From Microvirga lenta (GTDB lineage Bacteria; Pseudomonadota; Alphaproteobacteria; Rhizobiales; Beijerinckiaceae), in NCBI RefSeq assembly GCF_020532555.1, contig NZ_JAJBBR010000007.1, positions 186,001 through 250,000 on the forward strand: a DNA stretch of 64,000 nucleotides, in the 5' to 3' direction. The position numbers and the translations under genes were made by a program. Positions 52,256-61,503 of this stretch are shown here, in pieces. The number at the start of each line of letters is the position of its first letter. Within the stretch, counting starts at the first letter, position 1. The notes under the pieces were generated by a model that worked only from the letters and a program-made list of their open reading frames with translations, was not told the origin of the DNA and searched no databases.

Positions 52256-53584
52256 ATGCGTTTGAGCCGTTATTTCCTGCCTATTCTCCGCGAGACGCCG
52301 AAAGAGGCGGAGATCGTGTCCCACCGCCTCATGCTGCGGGCCGGGATGATCCGCCAGGAAGCGGCCGGAATTTATGCCTGGCTGCCGTTGGGCCTGCGGG
52401 TGCTGAACAAGGTCAATGCCATCGTGCGTGAGGAGCAGAACCGCTCCGGCGCCATCGAGCTGCTCATGCCGACCATCCAGTCGGCGGATCTGTGGCGCGA
52501 GTCGGGCCGCTACGACGCCTACGGCAAGGAGATGCTGCGGATCCAGGACCGGCACGAGCGCGAAATGCTCTTCGGTCCGACCAACGAGGAGATGATCACC
52601 GAGATCTTCCGGGGCTATGTGCGGTCCTACAAGGACCTGCCGCTGAACCTGTACCATATCCAGTGGAAGTTCCGGGACGAGGTGCGCCCGCGCTTCGGCG
52701 TCATGCGTTCGCGCGAGTTCCTGATGAAGGACGCCTATTCCTTCGATCTCGATCAGGCCGGCGCCGTCCATTCCTACAACAAGATGTTCGTGGCCTATCT
52801 GCGCACCTTCGCCCGCATGGGCCTCAAGGCCATTCCCATGCGCGCCGATACCGGACCCATCGGCGGCAACCTGAGCCATGAGTTCATCATCCTCGCCTCC
52901 ACGGGCGAGAGCGAGGTCTTCTGCCACGCCGATTACCTCGACTACGAGATTCCCTCCGTGGATACGGATTTCGACAGCGTCGCCGGTCTCCAGGGCATCG
53001 TCGACAAGTGGACCTCCCTTTATGCCGCCACCTCCGAGATGCACGACGAGGCGGCCTTCGAGGCCATTCCGGGCGACAAGAAGATGTCGGCCCGCGGCAT
53101 CGAGGTCGGGCATATCTTCTATTTCGGCACCAAGTATTCCGCCCCCATGGGTGCCAAGGTCATGGGACCGGACGGCCAGGAACGGGAAGTCCACATGGGC
53201 TCCTACGGCATCGGGCCGAGCCGCCTGATCGCGGCCATCATCGAGGCGAGCCACGACGAGAACGGCATCATCTGGCCGGAAGCCATCGCTCCGTTCGACG
53301 TGGCGATCCTCAATCTCAAGGCCGGCGATTCCGCCACCGACGAGGCCTCGAACCGCCTCTATGGCGAATTGACGGCCGCCGGCCGCGACGTGCTCTACGA
53401 CGACCGGGACGAGCGGCCGGGCGGCAAGTTCGCCACCGCCGACCTGATCGGTATTCCGTGGCAGATCCTGATTGGACCCAAGGGCCTGGCGGACGGTAAG
53501 GTGGAACTGAAGCATCGCGCCACGGGCGAGCGGGAGATCCTGCCGCTGGGTGATGTCGTGTCCCGCCTGACAGCATCGAAATAA
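52256..53584 (+). CDS. proS: Proline--tRNA ligase (short alphaproteobacterial type)
   Basis: Class II synthetase that charges tRNA-Pro. 442 residues, lacking the large editing insertion of E. coli ProS, as is usual in alphaproteobacteria. Motifs: [16 protein letters not shown] (motif 1 area), [20 protein letters not shown] and [20 protein letters not shown] (motif 2), and [17 protein letters not shown] (motif 3). The C-terminal anticodon domain has [20 protein letters not shown]. The ATG at 52256 ([10 protein letters not shown]) is chosen; 34 upstream in-frame codons lack family sequence. Confidence 0.97.
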   Translation: MRLSRYFLPILRETPKEAEIVSHRLMLRAGMIRQEAAGIYAWLPLGLRVLNKVNAIVREEQNRSGAIELLMPTIQSADLWRESGRYDAYGKEMLRIQDRHEREMLFGPTNEEMITEIFRGYVRSYKDLPLNLYHIQWKFRDEVRPRFGVMRSREFLMKDAYSFDLDQAGAVHSYNKMFVAYLRTFARMGLKAIPMRADTGPIGGNLSHEFIILASTGESEVFCHADYLDYEIPSVDTDFDSVAGLQGIVDKWTSLYAATSEMHDEAAFEAIPGDKKMSARGIEVGHIFYFGTKYSAPMGAKVMGPDGQEREVHMGSYGIGPSRLIAAIIEASHDENGIIWPEAIAPFDVAILNLKAGDSATDEASNRLYGELTAAGRDVLYDDRDERPGGKFATADLIGIPWQILIGPKGLADGKVELKHRATGEREILPLGDVVSRLTASK

Positions 53585-53591
53585 GGGCGAG

Positions 53592-54866
53592 ATGGCCAAG
53601 ACCGCGCCGACCGGAACCAAACCCTTTTCGCTCTTCGAGTGGATGCTCGCCGGGCGCTACCTGCGCACGCGGCGGCGGGAAGGGTTCGTTTCGGTCATCG
53701 CCGGCTTCTCCTTCCTCGGCATCATGCTGGGCGTCGCGACGCTGATCGTGGTGCTGTCGGTGATGAACGGCTTCCGTAAGGAGCTGCTCGACAAGATCGT
53801 CGGCATCAACGGCCATATCTTCGTGGCCCCCATTGAATCCCCGCTGACCGACTATCCGGAAGTGGCCCAGCGCATCGCCGCCGTTCCGGGGGTCAAGCGC
53901 GCGATCCCGCTCGTGGAGGGGCAGGCCTTCGGCTCCTCGCAGTACAACGGCAGCGGCGTTCTGGTGCGCGGCATCCGCGGGGAGGACATCCGGCGCATCG
54001 ACTACATTGCAAACAACCTCCGGCAGGGCAGCCTGGAGGATTTCGAGAACGGGGAGGGCGTCGCCATCGGGCGGCGGCTGGCCGAGGCCCTGTCGCTCCA
54101 GGCAGGCGACACCTTCACCCTGATCACCCCACGAGGAGCCTCGACTCCGTTCGGAACGGCGCCGCGCGTGAAGGGCTATCCGGTCAAGGCCGTTTTCGAG
54201 ATCGGCATGTCGGAGTTCGACTCCACATTCGTCTACATGCCGCTGACCGAGGCGCAGAACTACTTCAACCGCCAGGGCGACGTGCAGCTCATCGAGGTCT
54301 TCCTCGAGAACGCCGACCGGGTGGACGAGGCCCGCGCGGCCATCGAGGCGGCGGCGGGCCGGCCAATCCTCATGACCGATTGGCGCCAGCGCAACCGCAC
54401 GTTCTTCTCCGCCTTGGAAGTGGAGCGGAACGTGATGTTCCTGATCTTGACGCTCATCGTCCTCGTGGCGGCGCTCAACATCATTTCCGGGCTCATCATG
54501 CTCGTGAAGGACAAGTCGTCGGACATTGCGATCCTGCGGACCATGGGGGCGACCCGCGGGGCGGTGATGCGCGTCTTCCTGATCACGGGCGCATCCATCG
54601 GCATCGTCGGCACGATCGCAGGCTTCGGGCTCGGGCTGCTTCTCGCGCTCAACGTCGAGACCATCCGCAACTTCATCTCGAACCTCACGAGCACCAACCT
54701 CTTCCCGGCGGAGCTCTACTTCCTCAGCCGCCTCCCGGCGGAGGTCGATACGGCCGAAGTGATCACCATCCTCGTCATGGCCATGGTCCTGTCGCTTCTG
54801 GCGACCCTCTACCCCTCCTGGCGGGCGGCGAAGCTCGATCCGGTCGAAGCGCTGCGCTACGGGTAG
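53592..54866 (+). CDS. lolC: Lipoprotein-releasing ABC transporter permease LolC/LolE
   Basis: Inner-membrane permease that extracts outer-membrane lipoproteins and passes them to LolA. 424 residues with four helices: one at about 35-57, a periplasmic MacB-like domain, then three (about 280-300, 325-350, 385-405). Hallmarks: RRREGFVSVIAGFSFLGIML, LSVMNGFRKELLDKI and KDKSSDIAILRTMGATRGAV. Only one permease gene is present, so the complex is probably a homodimer with LolD (LolF-type). It starts 7 bp after proS; lolD follows after 3 bp. Confidence 0.95.
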   Translation: MAKTAPTGTKPFSLFEWMLAGRYLRTRRREGFVSVIAGFSFLGIMLGVATLIVVLSVMNGFRKELLDKIVGINGHIFVAPIESPLTDYPEVAQRIAAVPGVKRAIPLVEGQAFGSSQYNGSGVLVRGIRGEDIRRIDYIANNLRQGSLEDFENGEGVAIGRRLAEALSLQAGDTFTLITPRGASTPFGTAPRVKGYPVKAVFEIGMSEFDSTFVYMPLTEAQNYFNRQGDVQLIEVFLENADRVDEARAAIEAAAGRPILMTDWRQRNRTFFSALEVERNVMFLILTLIVLVAALNIISGLIMLVKDKSSDIAILRTMGATRGAVMRVFLITGASIGIVGTIAGFGLGLLLALNVETIRNFISNLTSTNLFPAELYFLSRLPAEVDTAEVITILVMAMVLSLLATLYPSWRAAKLDPVEALRYG

Positions 54867-54869
54867 TCC

Positions 54870-55565
54870 ATGTCAGCAGGTCAGACCAAACCCGCCCTTT
54901 TCCTTTCGAAGGTCGAACGCCGCTATCCGCAAGGGGAGGGCTTCCTCGAGGTGCTGCGCGGAGCCGATTTGGCGATCTGGCCGGGCGAGATCGTGGCGCT
55001 CGTGGCGCCGTCCGGAACGGGCAAGTCCACCCTGCTGCATGTGGCGGGGCTCCTCGAGAAGCCCGATGGGGGCGAGGTCTATGTGGGCTCGCAGCCGACC
55101 GCCGGGATGGGCGACCCGGAGCGCACGCGTATTCGCCGCGAAGAGCTCGGCTTCGTCTATCAGTTCCACCATCTCCTGCCGGAATTCTCGGCCCTGGAGA
55201 ACGTGGTGATTCCGCAGCTCATCCGCGGGCTGCCCAAGAACGAGGCACAGGAGCGCGCCAAGCAGATCCTGACCTTTCTCGGTCTCGGCAAGCGCCTGGA
55301 CAACCGGCCGGGCGAACTCTCGGGCGGTGAGCAGCAGCGCGTCGCCATCGCCCGTGCGGTCGCCAATGCGCCGCGCCTCCTGTTGGCGGACGAGCCGACC
55401 GGCAACCTCGATCCCCACACCGCGGATCGCGTCTTCCAAACCCTCGTTTCGATCGTGCGCGCCTCGAAGCTTGCGGCCCTGATCGCCACCCACAACATGG
55501 ATCTCGCTGCCCGAATGGACAGGCGGGTGACGATCCGCGACGGTCTCGTGGTGCAGATGCCGTAA
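54870..55565 (+). CDS. lolD: Lipoprotein-releasing ABC transporter ATPase LolD
   Basis: ATPase that powers the Lol lipoprotein-release complex. 231 residues. Walker [14 protein letters not shown]-loop [16 protein letters not shown] (family-typical), signature [14 protein letters not shown], Walker [13 protein letters not shown]. It begins 3 bp after lolC. The 246 bp behind it lead to the SOS-type small gene. Confidence 0.97.
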   Translation: MSAGQTKPALFLSKVERRYPQGEGFLEVLRGADLAIWPGEIVALVAPSGTGKSTLLHVAGLLEKPDGGEVYVGSQPTAGMGDPERTRIRREELGFVYQFHHLLPEFSALENVVIPQLIRGLPKNEAQERAKQILTFLGLGKRLDNRPGELSGGEQQRVAIARAVANAPRLLLADEPTGNLDPHTADRVFQTLVSIVRASKLAALIATHNMDLAARMDRRVTIRDGLVVQMP

Positions 55566-55687
55566 GGCTGGCTTGTTGCTGGGTTCGCATGTCGCCCGAC
55601 GGGGAAGGGGCCCATGGCTCCTGCGACCGCAGAGCCTGCCGCGTCACTCCCGCGCCTTATGCCCCCTTGAGCGGCCCGGTGCGGCTC

Positions 55688-55696
55688 TTATCCACA
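55688..55696 (+). promoter_or_regulatory. Perfect DnaA box TTATCCACA
   Basis: An exact match to the strongest DnaA-binding 9-mer, in the noncoding gap between lolD and the small SOS gene that precedes dnaE. One such 9-mer is expected about every 130 kb per strand by chance, so location rather than presence is what makes it notable. No second box or AT-rich unwinding element is seen, so it is not an origin. Confidence 0.5.
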
Positions 55697-55761
55697 CCTT
55701 CCCGTGCGTTAAGAGTCTGTTGACTCCGTCCGGAGTGCCGGTTCTGCACACCCTTTACACA

Positions 55762-55797
55762 GAACATACGCTGAACAAGAATGAACATACAAAGAAC
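55762..55797 (+). promoter_or_regulatory. Two tandem LexA (SOS) boxes GAAC-N7-GAAC
   Basis: The first box is GAAC-ATACGCT-GAAC (55762-55776) and the second GAAC-ATACAAA-GAAC (55783-55797). Both match the alphaproteobacterial LexA consensus exactly. They lie 21 bp apart start to start, about two helical turns, and form a 21-bp direct repeat (GAACATAC in both). They end just before the GGAG ribosome-binding site of the 33-codon gene, so LexA bound here would block it tightly. Confidence 0.85.
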
Positions 55798-55811
55798 ATG
55801 GAGTGACGGAC

Positions 55812-55913
55812 ATGCTGCGTATGATCATCGAGACGGCTGCTGAAATTGCTTCCCTTGCAGTGTTCGGTTCTGCCATAGCGATCTGGGCGCTGGTACTGTC
55901 TCCGATCGCGTAA
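55812..55913 (+). CDS. 33-residue single-helix membrane peptide under LexA control (SidA-like candidate)
   Basis: ATG at 55812 to TAA at 55911-55913, with GGAG at 55800-55803 eight bases upstream. The peptide starts MLRMIIETAAEIASLAVFG and continues with a hydrophobic stretch (SAIAIWALVLSPIA), so about residues 10-32 form one membrane helix, with Arg3 at the N-terminal side and two glutamates at 7 and 11. It is too short for routine gene calling. Two LexA boxes directly upstream predict strong SOS induction. In Caulobacter, the 29-residue SidA is an SOS-induced inner-membrane peptide that blocks division through FtsW/FtsI. Same size class, topology and regulation make a SidA-like role plausible, but homology cannot be claimed by eye. 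Confidence 0.72.
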   Translation: MLRMIIETAAEIASLAVFGSAIAIWALVLSPIA

Positions 55914-55935
55914 TCCCCTGGATTCACAGGAAGGA

Positions 55936-55974
55936 ATTCTCCCTGCCGTGAGGTAGGGCGCGGTTAGGGAGAAT
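55936..55974 (+). other. Inverted repeat between the small SOS gene and dnaE
   Basis: attctccct (55936-55944) and agggagaat (55966-55974) are perfectly complementary with a 21-base loop. It lies 22 bp after the small gene's stop and 36 bp before dnaE. It could limit read-through of the SOS transcript into dnaE or act as an operator. There is no T-run. Confidence 0.5.
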
Positions 55975-56010
55975 CGTGTCACACTGCGCGCCTGTTTCGA
56001 GTTTCGGTTC

Positions 56011-59000
56011 ATGACGCGCGTTCTTCAAGATATCGGTTTCGTCCATCTGCATGTGCACTCCTCCTACTCGCTGCTCGAGGGGGCACTGAAGATCGCGCAA
56101 CTCGCGAAGCTGGCGGCGGCGGACAAGCAGCCGGCGCTGGCGCTCACCGACACCAACAATCTTTTCGGCGCCCTCGAATTCTCAGAAAAGCTGGCCGGCT
56201 CCGGCATCCAGCCCATCGCGGGCGTTCAGCTCTCGGTCTGTTTCGAGGAGCCCGATCCTGTCGCCCGGGTCGTGCCCCAGCCCTCGAACGTGGTGCTGCT
56301 GGCCCAGACCGAGGAGGGCTACCGCAACCTCATGCGCCTCGTGAGCCACGCCTATTTCGGCGTGCCGCTCGGCGAGTCGCCCAGGGTCGCGGCACCCTCG
56401 CTCGCCCAGCACTGCGAGGGGCTGATCGCTCTCACGGGCGGCTTTACGGGGCCGCTCGACTGCGCCTTGCGGGACGGTCGCCAGGAACTGGCCCAGGCGC
56501 GCCTCGACATGCTCAAGCACGCTTTCGGGCATCAGCTCTATGTGGAGATCCAGCGTCACGGGCTCGATACGGAGCGGATGATCGAGGGCGAGCTGATCGC
56601 GCTCGCCGACCGCAACGGGCTTCCCATCGTGGCCGCCAACGAGCCGTTCTTTTCGTCGCCCGGCGACTACGAGGCGCACGATGCGCTGCTCGCCATCGCC
56701 GAGGGGCGCATCGTCTCCGACGACAACCGCCGCCGGGTCTCGCCCCAGCACAATTTCAAGACGCGCCAGCAGATGATGGAGCTGTTCGCGGACCTGCCGG
56801 ACGCGCTGCAGGCGAGCGTCGAGATCGCCATGCGCTGCTCGACCCGCGTGAGAACGCGCAAGCCCATTCTCCCGAGTTTCGGAACGGGCCCGGATGCCGC
56901 CACCCTGGACGAAGGCGAGGAGCTCAAGCGGCAGGCGGAGGAGGGGCTCCTGAAGCGCCTTGCCGCGCATGGCCCCGCCCCGGGCCTGACCGAGCAGGAT
57001 TATCACGACCGGCTCGCCTACGAGATCGGGATCATCCGGAACATGAAGTTTCCGGGCTACTTCCTGATCGTGTCGGACTTCATCAAATGGGCGAAGGATC
57101 ACAACATCCCGGTCGGGCCGGGCCGTGGTTCGGGCGCGGGCTCGCTCGTGGCCTATGCGCTCACCATCACCGATCTCGACCCGCTGCGTTTCGCCCTGCT
57201 CTTCGAGCGATTCCTGAACCCCGAGCGCGTGTCGATGCCGGACTTCGACATCGATTTCTGCGTCGAGGGGCGCGAGCGCGTGATCGAATACGTGCAGCAG
57301 CGCTATGGCGAGGAGCAGGTCGCGCAGATCATCACCTTCGGTACGCTGCTCGCCCGCGGGGTGATACGCGACGTGGGGCGCGTGCTGGAAATGCCCTATG
57401 GGCAGGTGGACAAGCTCACCAAGCTCGTGCCGCAGAACCCAGCCAATCCGGTGACGCTCGCCCAGGCCATCGAGGGCGAGCCGCGGCTGCAGGCGGCGAT
57501 CGACGAGGAGCCGGTCGTCAAGCGCATGCTCGACATCGCCCAGAAGCTGGAGGGCCTGCACCGTCACGCCTCGACCCACGCGGCGGGCGTGGTGATCGGC
57601 GACCGCCCCCTGCAGGAGCTGGTGCCGCTCTACCGAGACCCGAAAACCGGCATGCGCGTGACCCAGTTCAACATGAAATGGGTCGAGCAGGCGGGCCTCG
57701 TGAAGTTCGACTTCCTGGGCCTGAAGACGCTGACGGTTCTGCGCACGGCGGTCGACCTCATCCGGCGCACGGGCGTGGAGGTCGATCTTTCGGCCCTGCC
57801 TCTCGACGACCGCAAGACCTACGAGATGCTCCGGCGCGGCGAAACGGTCGGCGTGTTCCAGGTGGAATCGGCGGGCATGAGAAAAGCTCTTGTCGAGATG
57901 GAGACCGACCGCTTCGAGGACATCATCGCGCTGGTCGCCCTCTACCGTCCGGGCCCGATGGCGAACATTCCGGTCTACTGCGCCCGCAAGCTCGGCAAGG
58001 ACGAGCACAACAAGAAGGATTGGTACCCGCACGACAAGCTGGAGCCGATCCTGCGCGAGACCTTCGGCATCATCGTCTACCAGGAGCAGGTGATGGAGGT
58101 GGCGAAGGTCCTCTCCGGCTACTCGCTCGGCGACGCCGACCTTCTGCGCCGCGCCATGGGTAAGAAGATCAAGGCCGAGATGGACGCCCAGCGCGAGCGC
58201 TTCGTCTCGGGCGCCGGAAAGGGCGGGCTGGACAAGGCCAAGTCCAACGAGATCTTCGACCTTCTCGCCAAGTTCGCGGATTACGGCTTCAACAAGAGCC
58301 ACGCGGCGGCCTATGCCCTCGTGGCGTTCCAGACCGCCTATCTCAAGGCCAATTACCCGGTCGAGTTCCTCGCCGCGTCCATGACGCTCGACCTGGACAA
58401 CACGGACAAGCTGTCCGAATTCCGCCGCGAGGCCCAGCGCCTCGGCTTCAAGGTGGTGCCGCCGTCCATCAACCGGTCGGGCGTGGTCTTCGACGTCGTC
58501 TACGACCAGGAGGGCAAGGGCCAGATCCTCTATGCGCTCGCGGCCGTGAAGGGCGTCGGGCGCCAGGCCATCGAATCGGTCGTCGAGGCCCGCGGCGACA
58601 AGCCCTTCAAGGACCTCGCCGATTTCGCCCGCCGCATCAATCCGCGCATGCTCAACAAGCGGACCCTGGAAAACCTCATCGCGGCCGGCGCCTTCGACGA
58701 ACTGGAGCCGGACCGGGCCAAAGCCTGCGCCTCCATCGACGCCATGATGAGCCTGGCCCAGCAATCCCACGAGGCCGCCAATGGCGGCATGATCGACATG
58801 TTCGGGGGCGTCGCGGCGGCGGACGTGCAGCTGCGAATCGGCCCCTACGAGCCCTGGCCCGCCGCCGAGAGGCTTCAGAAGGAATACGACGCTGTCGGCT
58901 TCTTCCTCTCGGGCCACCCGCTCGACGAATACGGCGACCTGCTGAAGAAGCTGAGGGTCCAGACCTGGATGGAGTTCAGCCGTTCCGTCAGGGCCGGCAA

Positions 59001-59481
59001 CTCGGTCGGCCGGGTCGCCGCCACGGTCCTGGACCGGCAGGAGCGCCGCACGAAGACCGGCAACAAGATGGGCATTCTCACCCTGTCGGATCAGACCGGC
59101 CAATACGAGGCCATCATCTTCTCCGAGGGCCTGCAGCGCCTTCGCGACGTGCTGGAGCCCGGCAACGCCGTGATCCTGATGCTGCAGGCCGGCCTGGAGG
59201 GCGAGGAGGTGAGGGCGCGCATCGGCATGGCCGAGCCTCTGGAGGAGGCGGTCGCCAAGCACCAGAAGGGCATGCGCATCTTCCTGCGCGACGAGCGCCC
59301 CATCGGCAGCGTGTTCGAGCGGCTGAAGGCGCGGGGCGAGGGCGAGGTCTCCCTGGTGCTGATCCTCGACGACGGGGACCGGGAGGTGGAGGTCAAGCTT
59401 CCGGGCAAGTATATGGCGACACCCCAGATCGCCGGAGCCTTGAGGGCCGTGCCGGGGGTGGTCGACGTGCATATGAATTGA
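56011..59481 (+). CDS. dnaE: DNA polymerase III subunit alpha (replicative)
   Basis: Catalytic subunit of the chromosomal replicase, 1156 residues, the length of DnaE1. The N-terminal PHP domain begins FVHLHVHSSYSLLEGALKI. The palm has GRGSGAGSLVAYAL and the catalytic aspartates in PDFDIDF (411, 413, 415). The third acid lies in the KFDFLGLKTLTVL region. The fingers carry GIIVYQEQVMEVAK, and after them come a helix-hairpin-helix (LNKRTLENLIAAGAFDEL) and an OB fold (GNKMGILTLSDQTGQYEA). It is not the mutagenic DnaE2, as no imuA/imuB neighbours exist. The ATG at 56011 has only weak SD-like bases. Confidence 0.97.
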   Translation: MTRVLQDIGFVHLHVHSSYSLLEGALKIAQLAKLAAADKQPALALTDTNNLFGALEFSEKLAGSGIQPIAGVQLSVCFEEPDPVARVVPQPSNVVLLAQTEEGYRNLMRLVSHAYFGVPLGESPRVAAPSLAQHCEGLIALTGGFTGPLDCALRDGRQELAQARLDMLKHAFGHQLYVEIQRHGLDTERMIEGELIALADRNGLPIVAANEPFFSSPGDYEAHDALLAIAEGRIVSDDNRRRVSPQHNFKTRQQMMELFADLPDALQASVEIAMRCSTRVRTRKPILPSFGTGPDAATLDEGEELKRQAEEGLLKRLAAHGPAPGLTEQDYHDRLAYEIGIIRNMKFPGYFLIVSDFIKWAKDHNIPVGPGRGSGAGSLVAYALTITDLDPLRFALLFERFLNPERVSMPDFDIDFCVEGRERVIEYVQQRYGEEQVAQIITFGTLLARGVIRDVGRVLEMPYGQVDKLTKLVPQNPANPVTLAQAIEGEPRLQAAIDEEPVVKRMLDIAQKLEGLHRHASTHAAGVVIGDRPLQELVPLYRDPKTGMRVTQFNMKWVEQAGLVKFDFLGLKTLTVLRTAVDLIRRTGVEVDLSALPLDDRKTYEMLRRGETVGVFQVESAGMRKALVEMETDRFEDIIALVALYRPGPMANIPVYCARKLGKDEHNKKDWYPHDKLEPILRETFGIIVYQEQVMEVAKVLSGYSLGDADLLRRAMGKKIKAEMDAQRERFVSGAGKGGLDKAKSNEIFDLLAKFADYGFNKSHAAAYALVAFQTAYLKANYPVEFLAASMTLDLDNTDKLSEFRREAQRLGFKVVPPSINRSGVVFDVVYDQEGKGQILYALAAVKGVGRQAIESVVEARGDKPFKDLADFARRINPRMLNKRTLENLIAAGAFDELEPDRAKACASIDAMMSLAQQSHEAANGGMIDMFGGVAAADVQLRIGPYEPWPAAERLQKEYDAVGFFLSGHPLDEYGDLLKKLRVQTWMEFSRSVRAGNSVGRVAATVLDRQERRTKTGNKMGILTLSDQTGQYEAIIFSEGLQRLRDVLEPGNAVILMLQAGLEGEEVRARIGMAEPLEEAVAKHQKGMRIFLRDERPIGSVFERLKARGEGEVSLVLILDDGDREVEVKLPGKYMATPQIAGALRAVPGVVDVHMN

Positions 59482-59587
59482 GGCTTTGCTTCGTTCTTTT
59501 CTGGAGTGGAGGCGTTCGTGCAACAGCGTGACAGGATCTGCGGTATCGGCTAACGTTTCCGTCCGGCTGAATGTAGGAACGCCTCTT

Positions 59588-60220
59588 ATGCCGGATTTAT
59601 CGACTCTCGCCCTTTTCGCAGCGGCTTGTTTGGCGCTCACGGCCACACCAGGCCCCGATATGCTGCTCATCGCATCTCGCAGCGCTAGCCAAGGCCCGGC
59701 ATCCGGGTTCGCGACCCTCGCCGGTATCCAGACCGGCACCTATTGCCATGCTCTCGCAGCGGCCTTCGGTCTTTCGCACCTGTTCTTGGCTGTACCGCTT
59801 GCCTACGACGTGGTGCGCTATGTTGGGGCGGCCTACCTGCTTTATCTGGCGTGGAGGACGTTTCGATCCCACGATGCGGCGCTCTTTTCTACGGACGGGC
59901 TGCACGAGTACCCGCTTGGACAGGTATTTCGGCAGGGACTTTTCACTAACTTGCTCAATCCAAAAATGGCCCTGTTCGTGCTGGCCCTATTTCCGCAATT
60001 CGTGCGCCCCAATGTAGGCTCTGTTGCAGTGCAGATCATGCTCTTGGCAACCGTGCTCAATCTCGTCGGGCTTCTGGTCAACGGCACCATTATCATGATG
60101 GCTAGCCACATAGGCAGAACCTTCACGGGCCAGAAGAGGCTGCGCCGTATGCCCCAGCTTCTTCTCGGTACGGTATTCGCTGGCCTAGCCATCAGACTTG
60201 CGTTTGATGGGCGACGCTGA
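59588..60220 (+). CDS. LysE/RhtB family amino-acid exporter
   Basis: Inner-membrane exporter of 210 residues with six hydrophobic segments. The family signature near the N-terminus is intact (ATPGPDMLLIASRSASQGPA then GFATLAGIQTG), followed by YVGAAYLLYLAWRTF and GLFTNLLNPKMALFVLALFP. Substrate (lysine, threonine, homoserine or other) cannot be told. The ATG at 59588 is the typical start; 34 upstream codons lack family sequence. Base composition is less GC-rich than neighbours, and the gene separates two conserved blocks (dnaE and rpsB), so it may be an insertion. Confidence 0.88.
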   Translation: MPDLSTLALFAAACLALTATPGPDMLLIASRSASQGPASGFATLAGIQTGTYCHALAAAFGLSHLFLAVPLAYDVVRYVGAAYLLYLAWRTFRSHDAALFSTDGLHEYPLGQVFRQGLFTNLLNPKMALFVLALFPQFVRPNVGSVAVQIMLLATVLNLVGLLVNGTIIMMASHIGRTFTGQKRLRRMPQLLLGTVFAGLAIRLAFDGRR

Positions 60221-60345
60221 TGTCTTGATAGCCAAGCCTCATGGCTCGAGCGTCACGTTCTGAGCGAGGATTATGTTCAGGCGGAGGAGGACTCTGCCGG
60301 CCTTTTGGCCTTGGATCGTCAAGGGAAATAGGGGGTGTATCCCCC

Positions 60346-60374
60346 TTGCATTCCCCCACCTTTTCCCCTATACG
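60346..60374 (+). promoter_or_regulatory. Candidate promoter of the rpsB operon
   Basis: TTGCAT (60346-60351) and TATACG (60369-60374) are spaced 17 bp, about 100 bp before rpsB, just after a ggggg-tgtat-ccccc hairpin that may end upstream transcription. The -35 match is weak. Confidence 0.35.
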
Positions 60375-60477
60375 CGCCGCATCCCACACGCGGAGCTTGC
60401 CTCATGAATCAATGAGGCGTCCCGGTGGCCGGCAGGACCGGTCCACTGCTCCGCGGAGGCTTAACCGGAGAAAAACT

Positions 60478-61491
60478 ATGGCGCTTCCTGAATTCTCGAT
60501 GCGCAGCCTCCTCGAGGCTGGCGCTCACTTCGGCCACCAGGCTCACCGCTGGAACCCGAAGATGGGTCCGTACATTTTCGGCACCCGCAACAATATCCAC
60601 ATCATCGACCTCGCTCAGTCGGTCCCGATGATGCACCGCGCTCTCCAGGCCGTCAGCGACACGGTTGCCAAGGGCGGCCGCGTGCTCTTCGTCGGCACGA
60701 AGCGTCAGGCTGCCGATGCGGTCGCCGATGCGGCCAAGCGTTCGGCTCAGTACTACGTGAACTCCCGCTGGCTCGGCGGCATGCTGACCAACTGGAAGAC
60801 GATCTCCGGCTCGATCGCGCGCCTGCGCAAGGTCGACGAGATCCTCGCCGGCGGCGGCCAGGGCCTCACGAAGAAAGAGCGCCTCATGCTCGCCCGTGAG
60901 AAGGACAAGCTCGAGCGCGCCCTCGGCGGCATCAAGGACATGGGCGGCACGCCCGACCTGATCTTCGTGATCGACACCAACAAGGAGCAACTCGCGATCC
61001 AGGAGGCCCGTCGCCTCGGTATCCCGGTTGCCGCCATCGTCGACACGAACTGCGATCCGGACGGCATCACCTTCCCGGTTCCGGCCAACGACGACGCCGG
61101 CCGCGCCATCGCGCTCTACTGCGACCTGATCGCCCGCGCCGCTCTTGACGGCATCTCCCGCGGCGCCGGCGCCATGGGCATCGATATCGGCGAGTCCGAG
61201 AATCCGATGGCCGAAGAGCTCCCGGCCAACGACGCCGCTCCCGCCTACGAGGGCGAGCAGTTCGAGCGCCTTGCGGCTCCCCGCGGCGCCCCGGACGACC
61301 TGACCAAGCTGAACGGCGTCGGCCCGCAGCTCGAGAAGAAGCTCAACGAAGCCGGCATCTTCCACTACTGGCAGCTCGCTGCCATGCAGCCGGCCGATGT
61401 CGAGCAGCTCGACAAGGACCTGAAGCTCAACGGCCGCGTCGAGCGCGACGGCTGGCTCGGCCAGGCCCGGTCGATGATCGAGGCAGCCTAA
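60478..61491 (+). CDS. rpsB: 30S ribosomal protein S2 with C-terminal extension
   Basis: Structural protein of the small subunit. The S2 domain covers about residues 1-240 ([34 protein letters not shown], and [20 protein letters not shown]). The protein is 337 residues. The last 90 add a linker and a helix-hairpin-helix-like unit ([20 protein letters not shown], then [19 protein letters not shown]), as seen in Rhizobiales S2 proteins. The ATG at 60478 follows CCGGAG. Two hairpins separate it from tsf. Confidence 0.97.
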   Translation: MALPEFSMRSLLEAGAHFGHQAHRWNPKMGPYIFGTRNNIHIIDLAQSVPMMHRALQAVSDTVAKGGRVLFVGTKRQAADAVADAAKRSAQYYVNSRWLGGMLTNWKTISGSIARLRKVDEILAGGGQGLTKKERLMLAREKDKLERALGGIKDMGGTPDLIFVIDTNKEQLAIQEARRLGIPVAAIVDTNCDPDGITFPVPANDDAGRAIALYCDLIARAALDGISRGAGAMGIDIGESENPMAEELPANDAAPAYEGEQFERLAAPRGAPDDLTKLNGVGPQLEKKLNEAGIFHYWQLAAMQPADVEQLDKDLKLNGRVERDGWLGQARSMIEAA

Positions 61492-61503
61492 AGAGGCTGT
61501 CCG

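Noticed and set aside
55688..55696. Replication origin at the DnaA box
   Set aside because: Only one box, no AT-rich unwinding region, and no origin-linked genes (dnaA, hemE, parAB) nearby.
56182..59739. 1185-codon minus-strand frame opposite dnaE
   Set aside because: Antisense shadow of dnaE; the translation is His/Leu/Asp/Arg-rich with no domain pattern.
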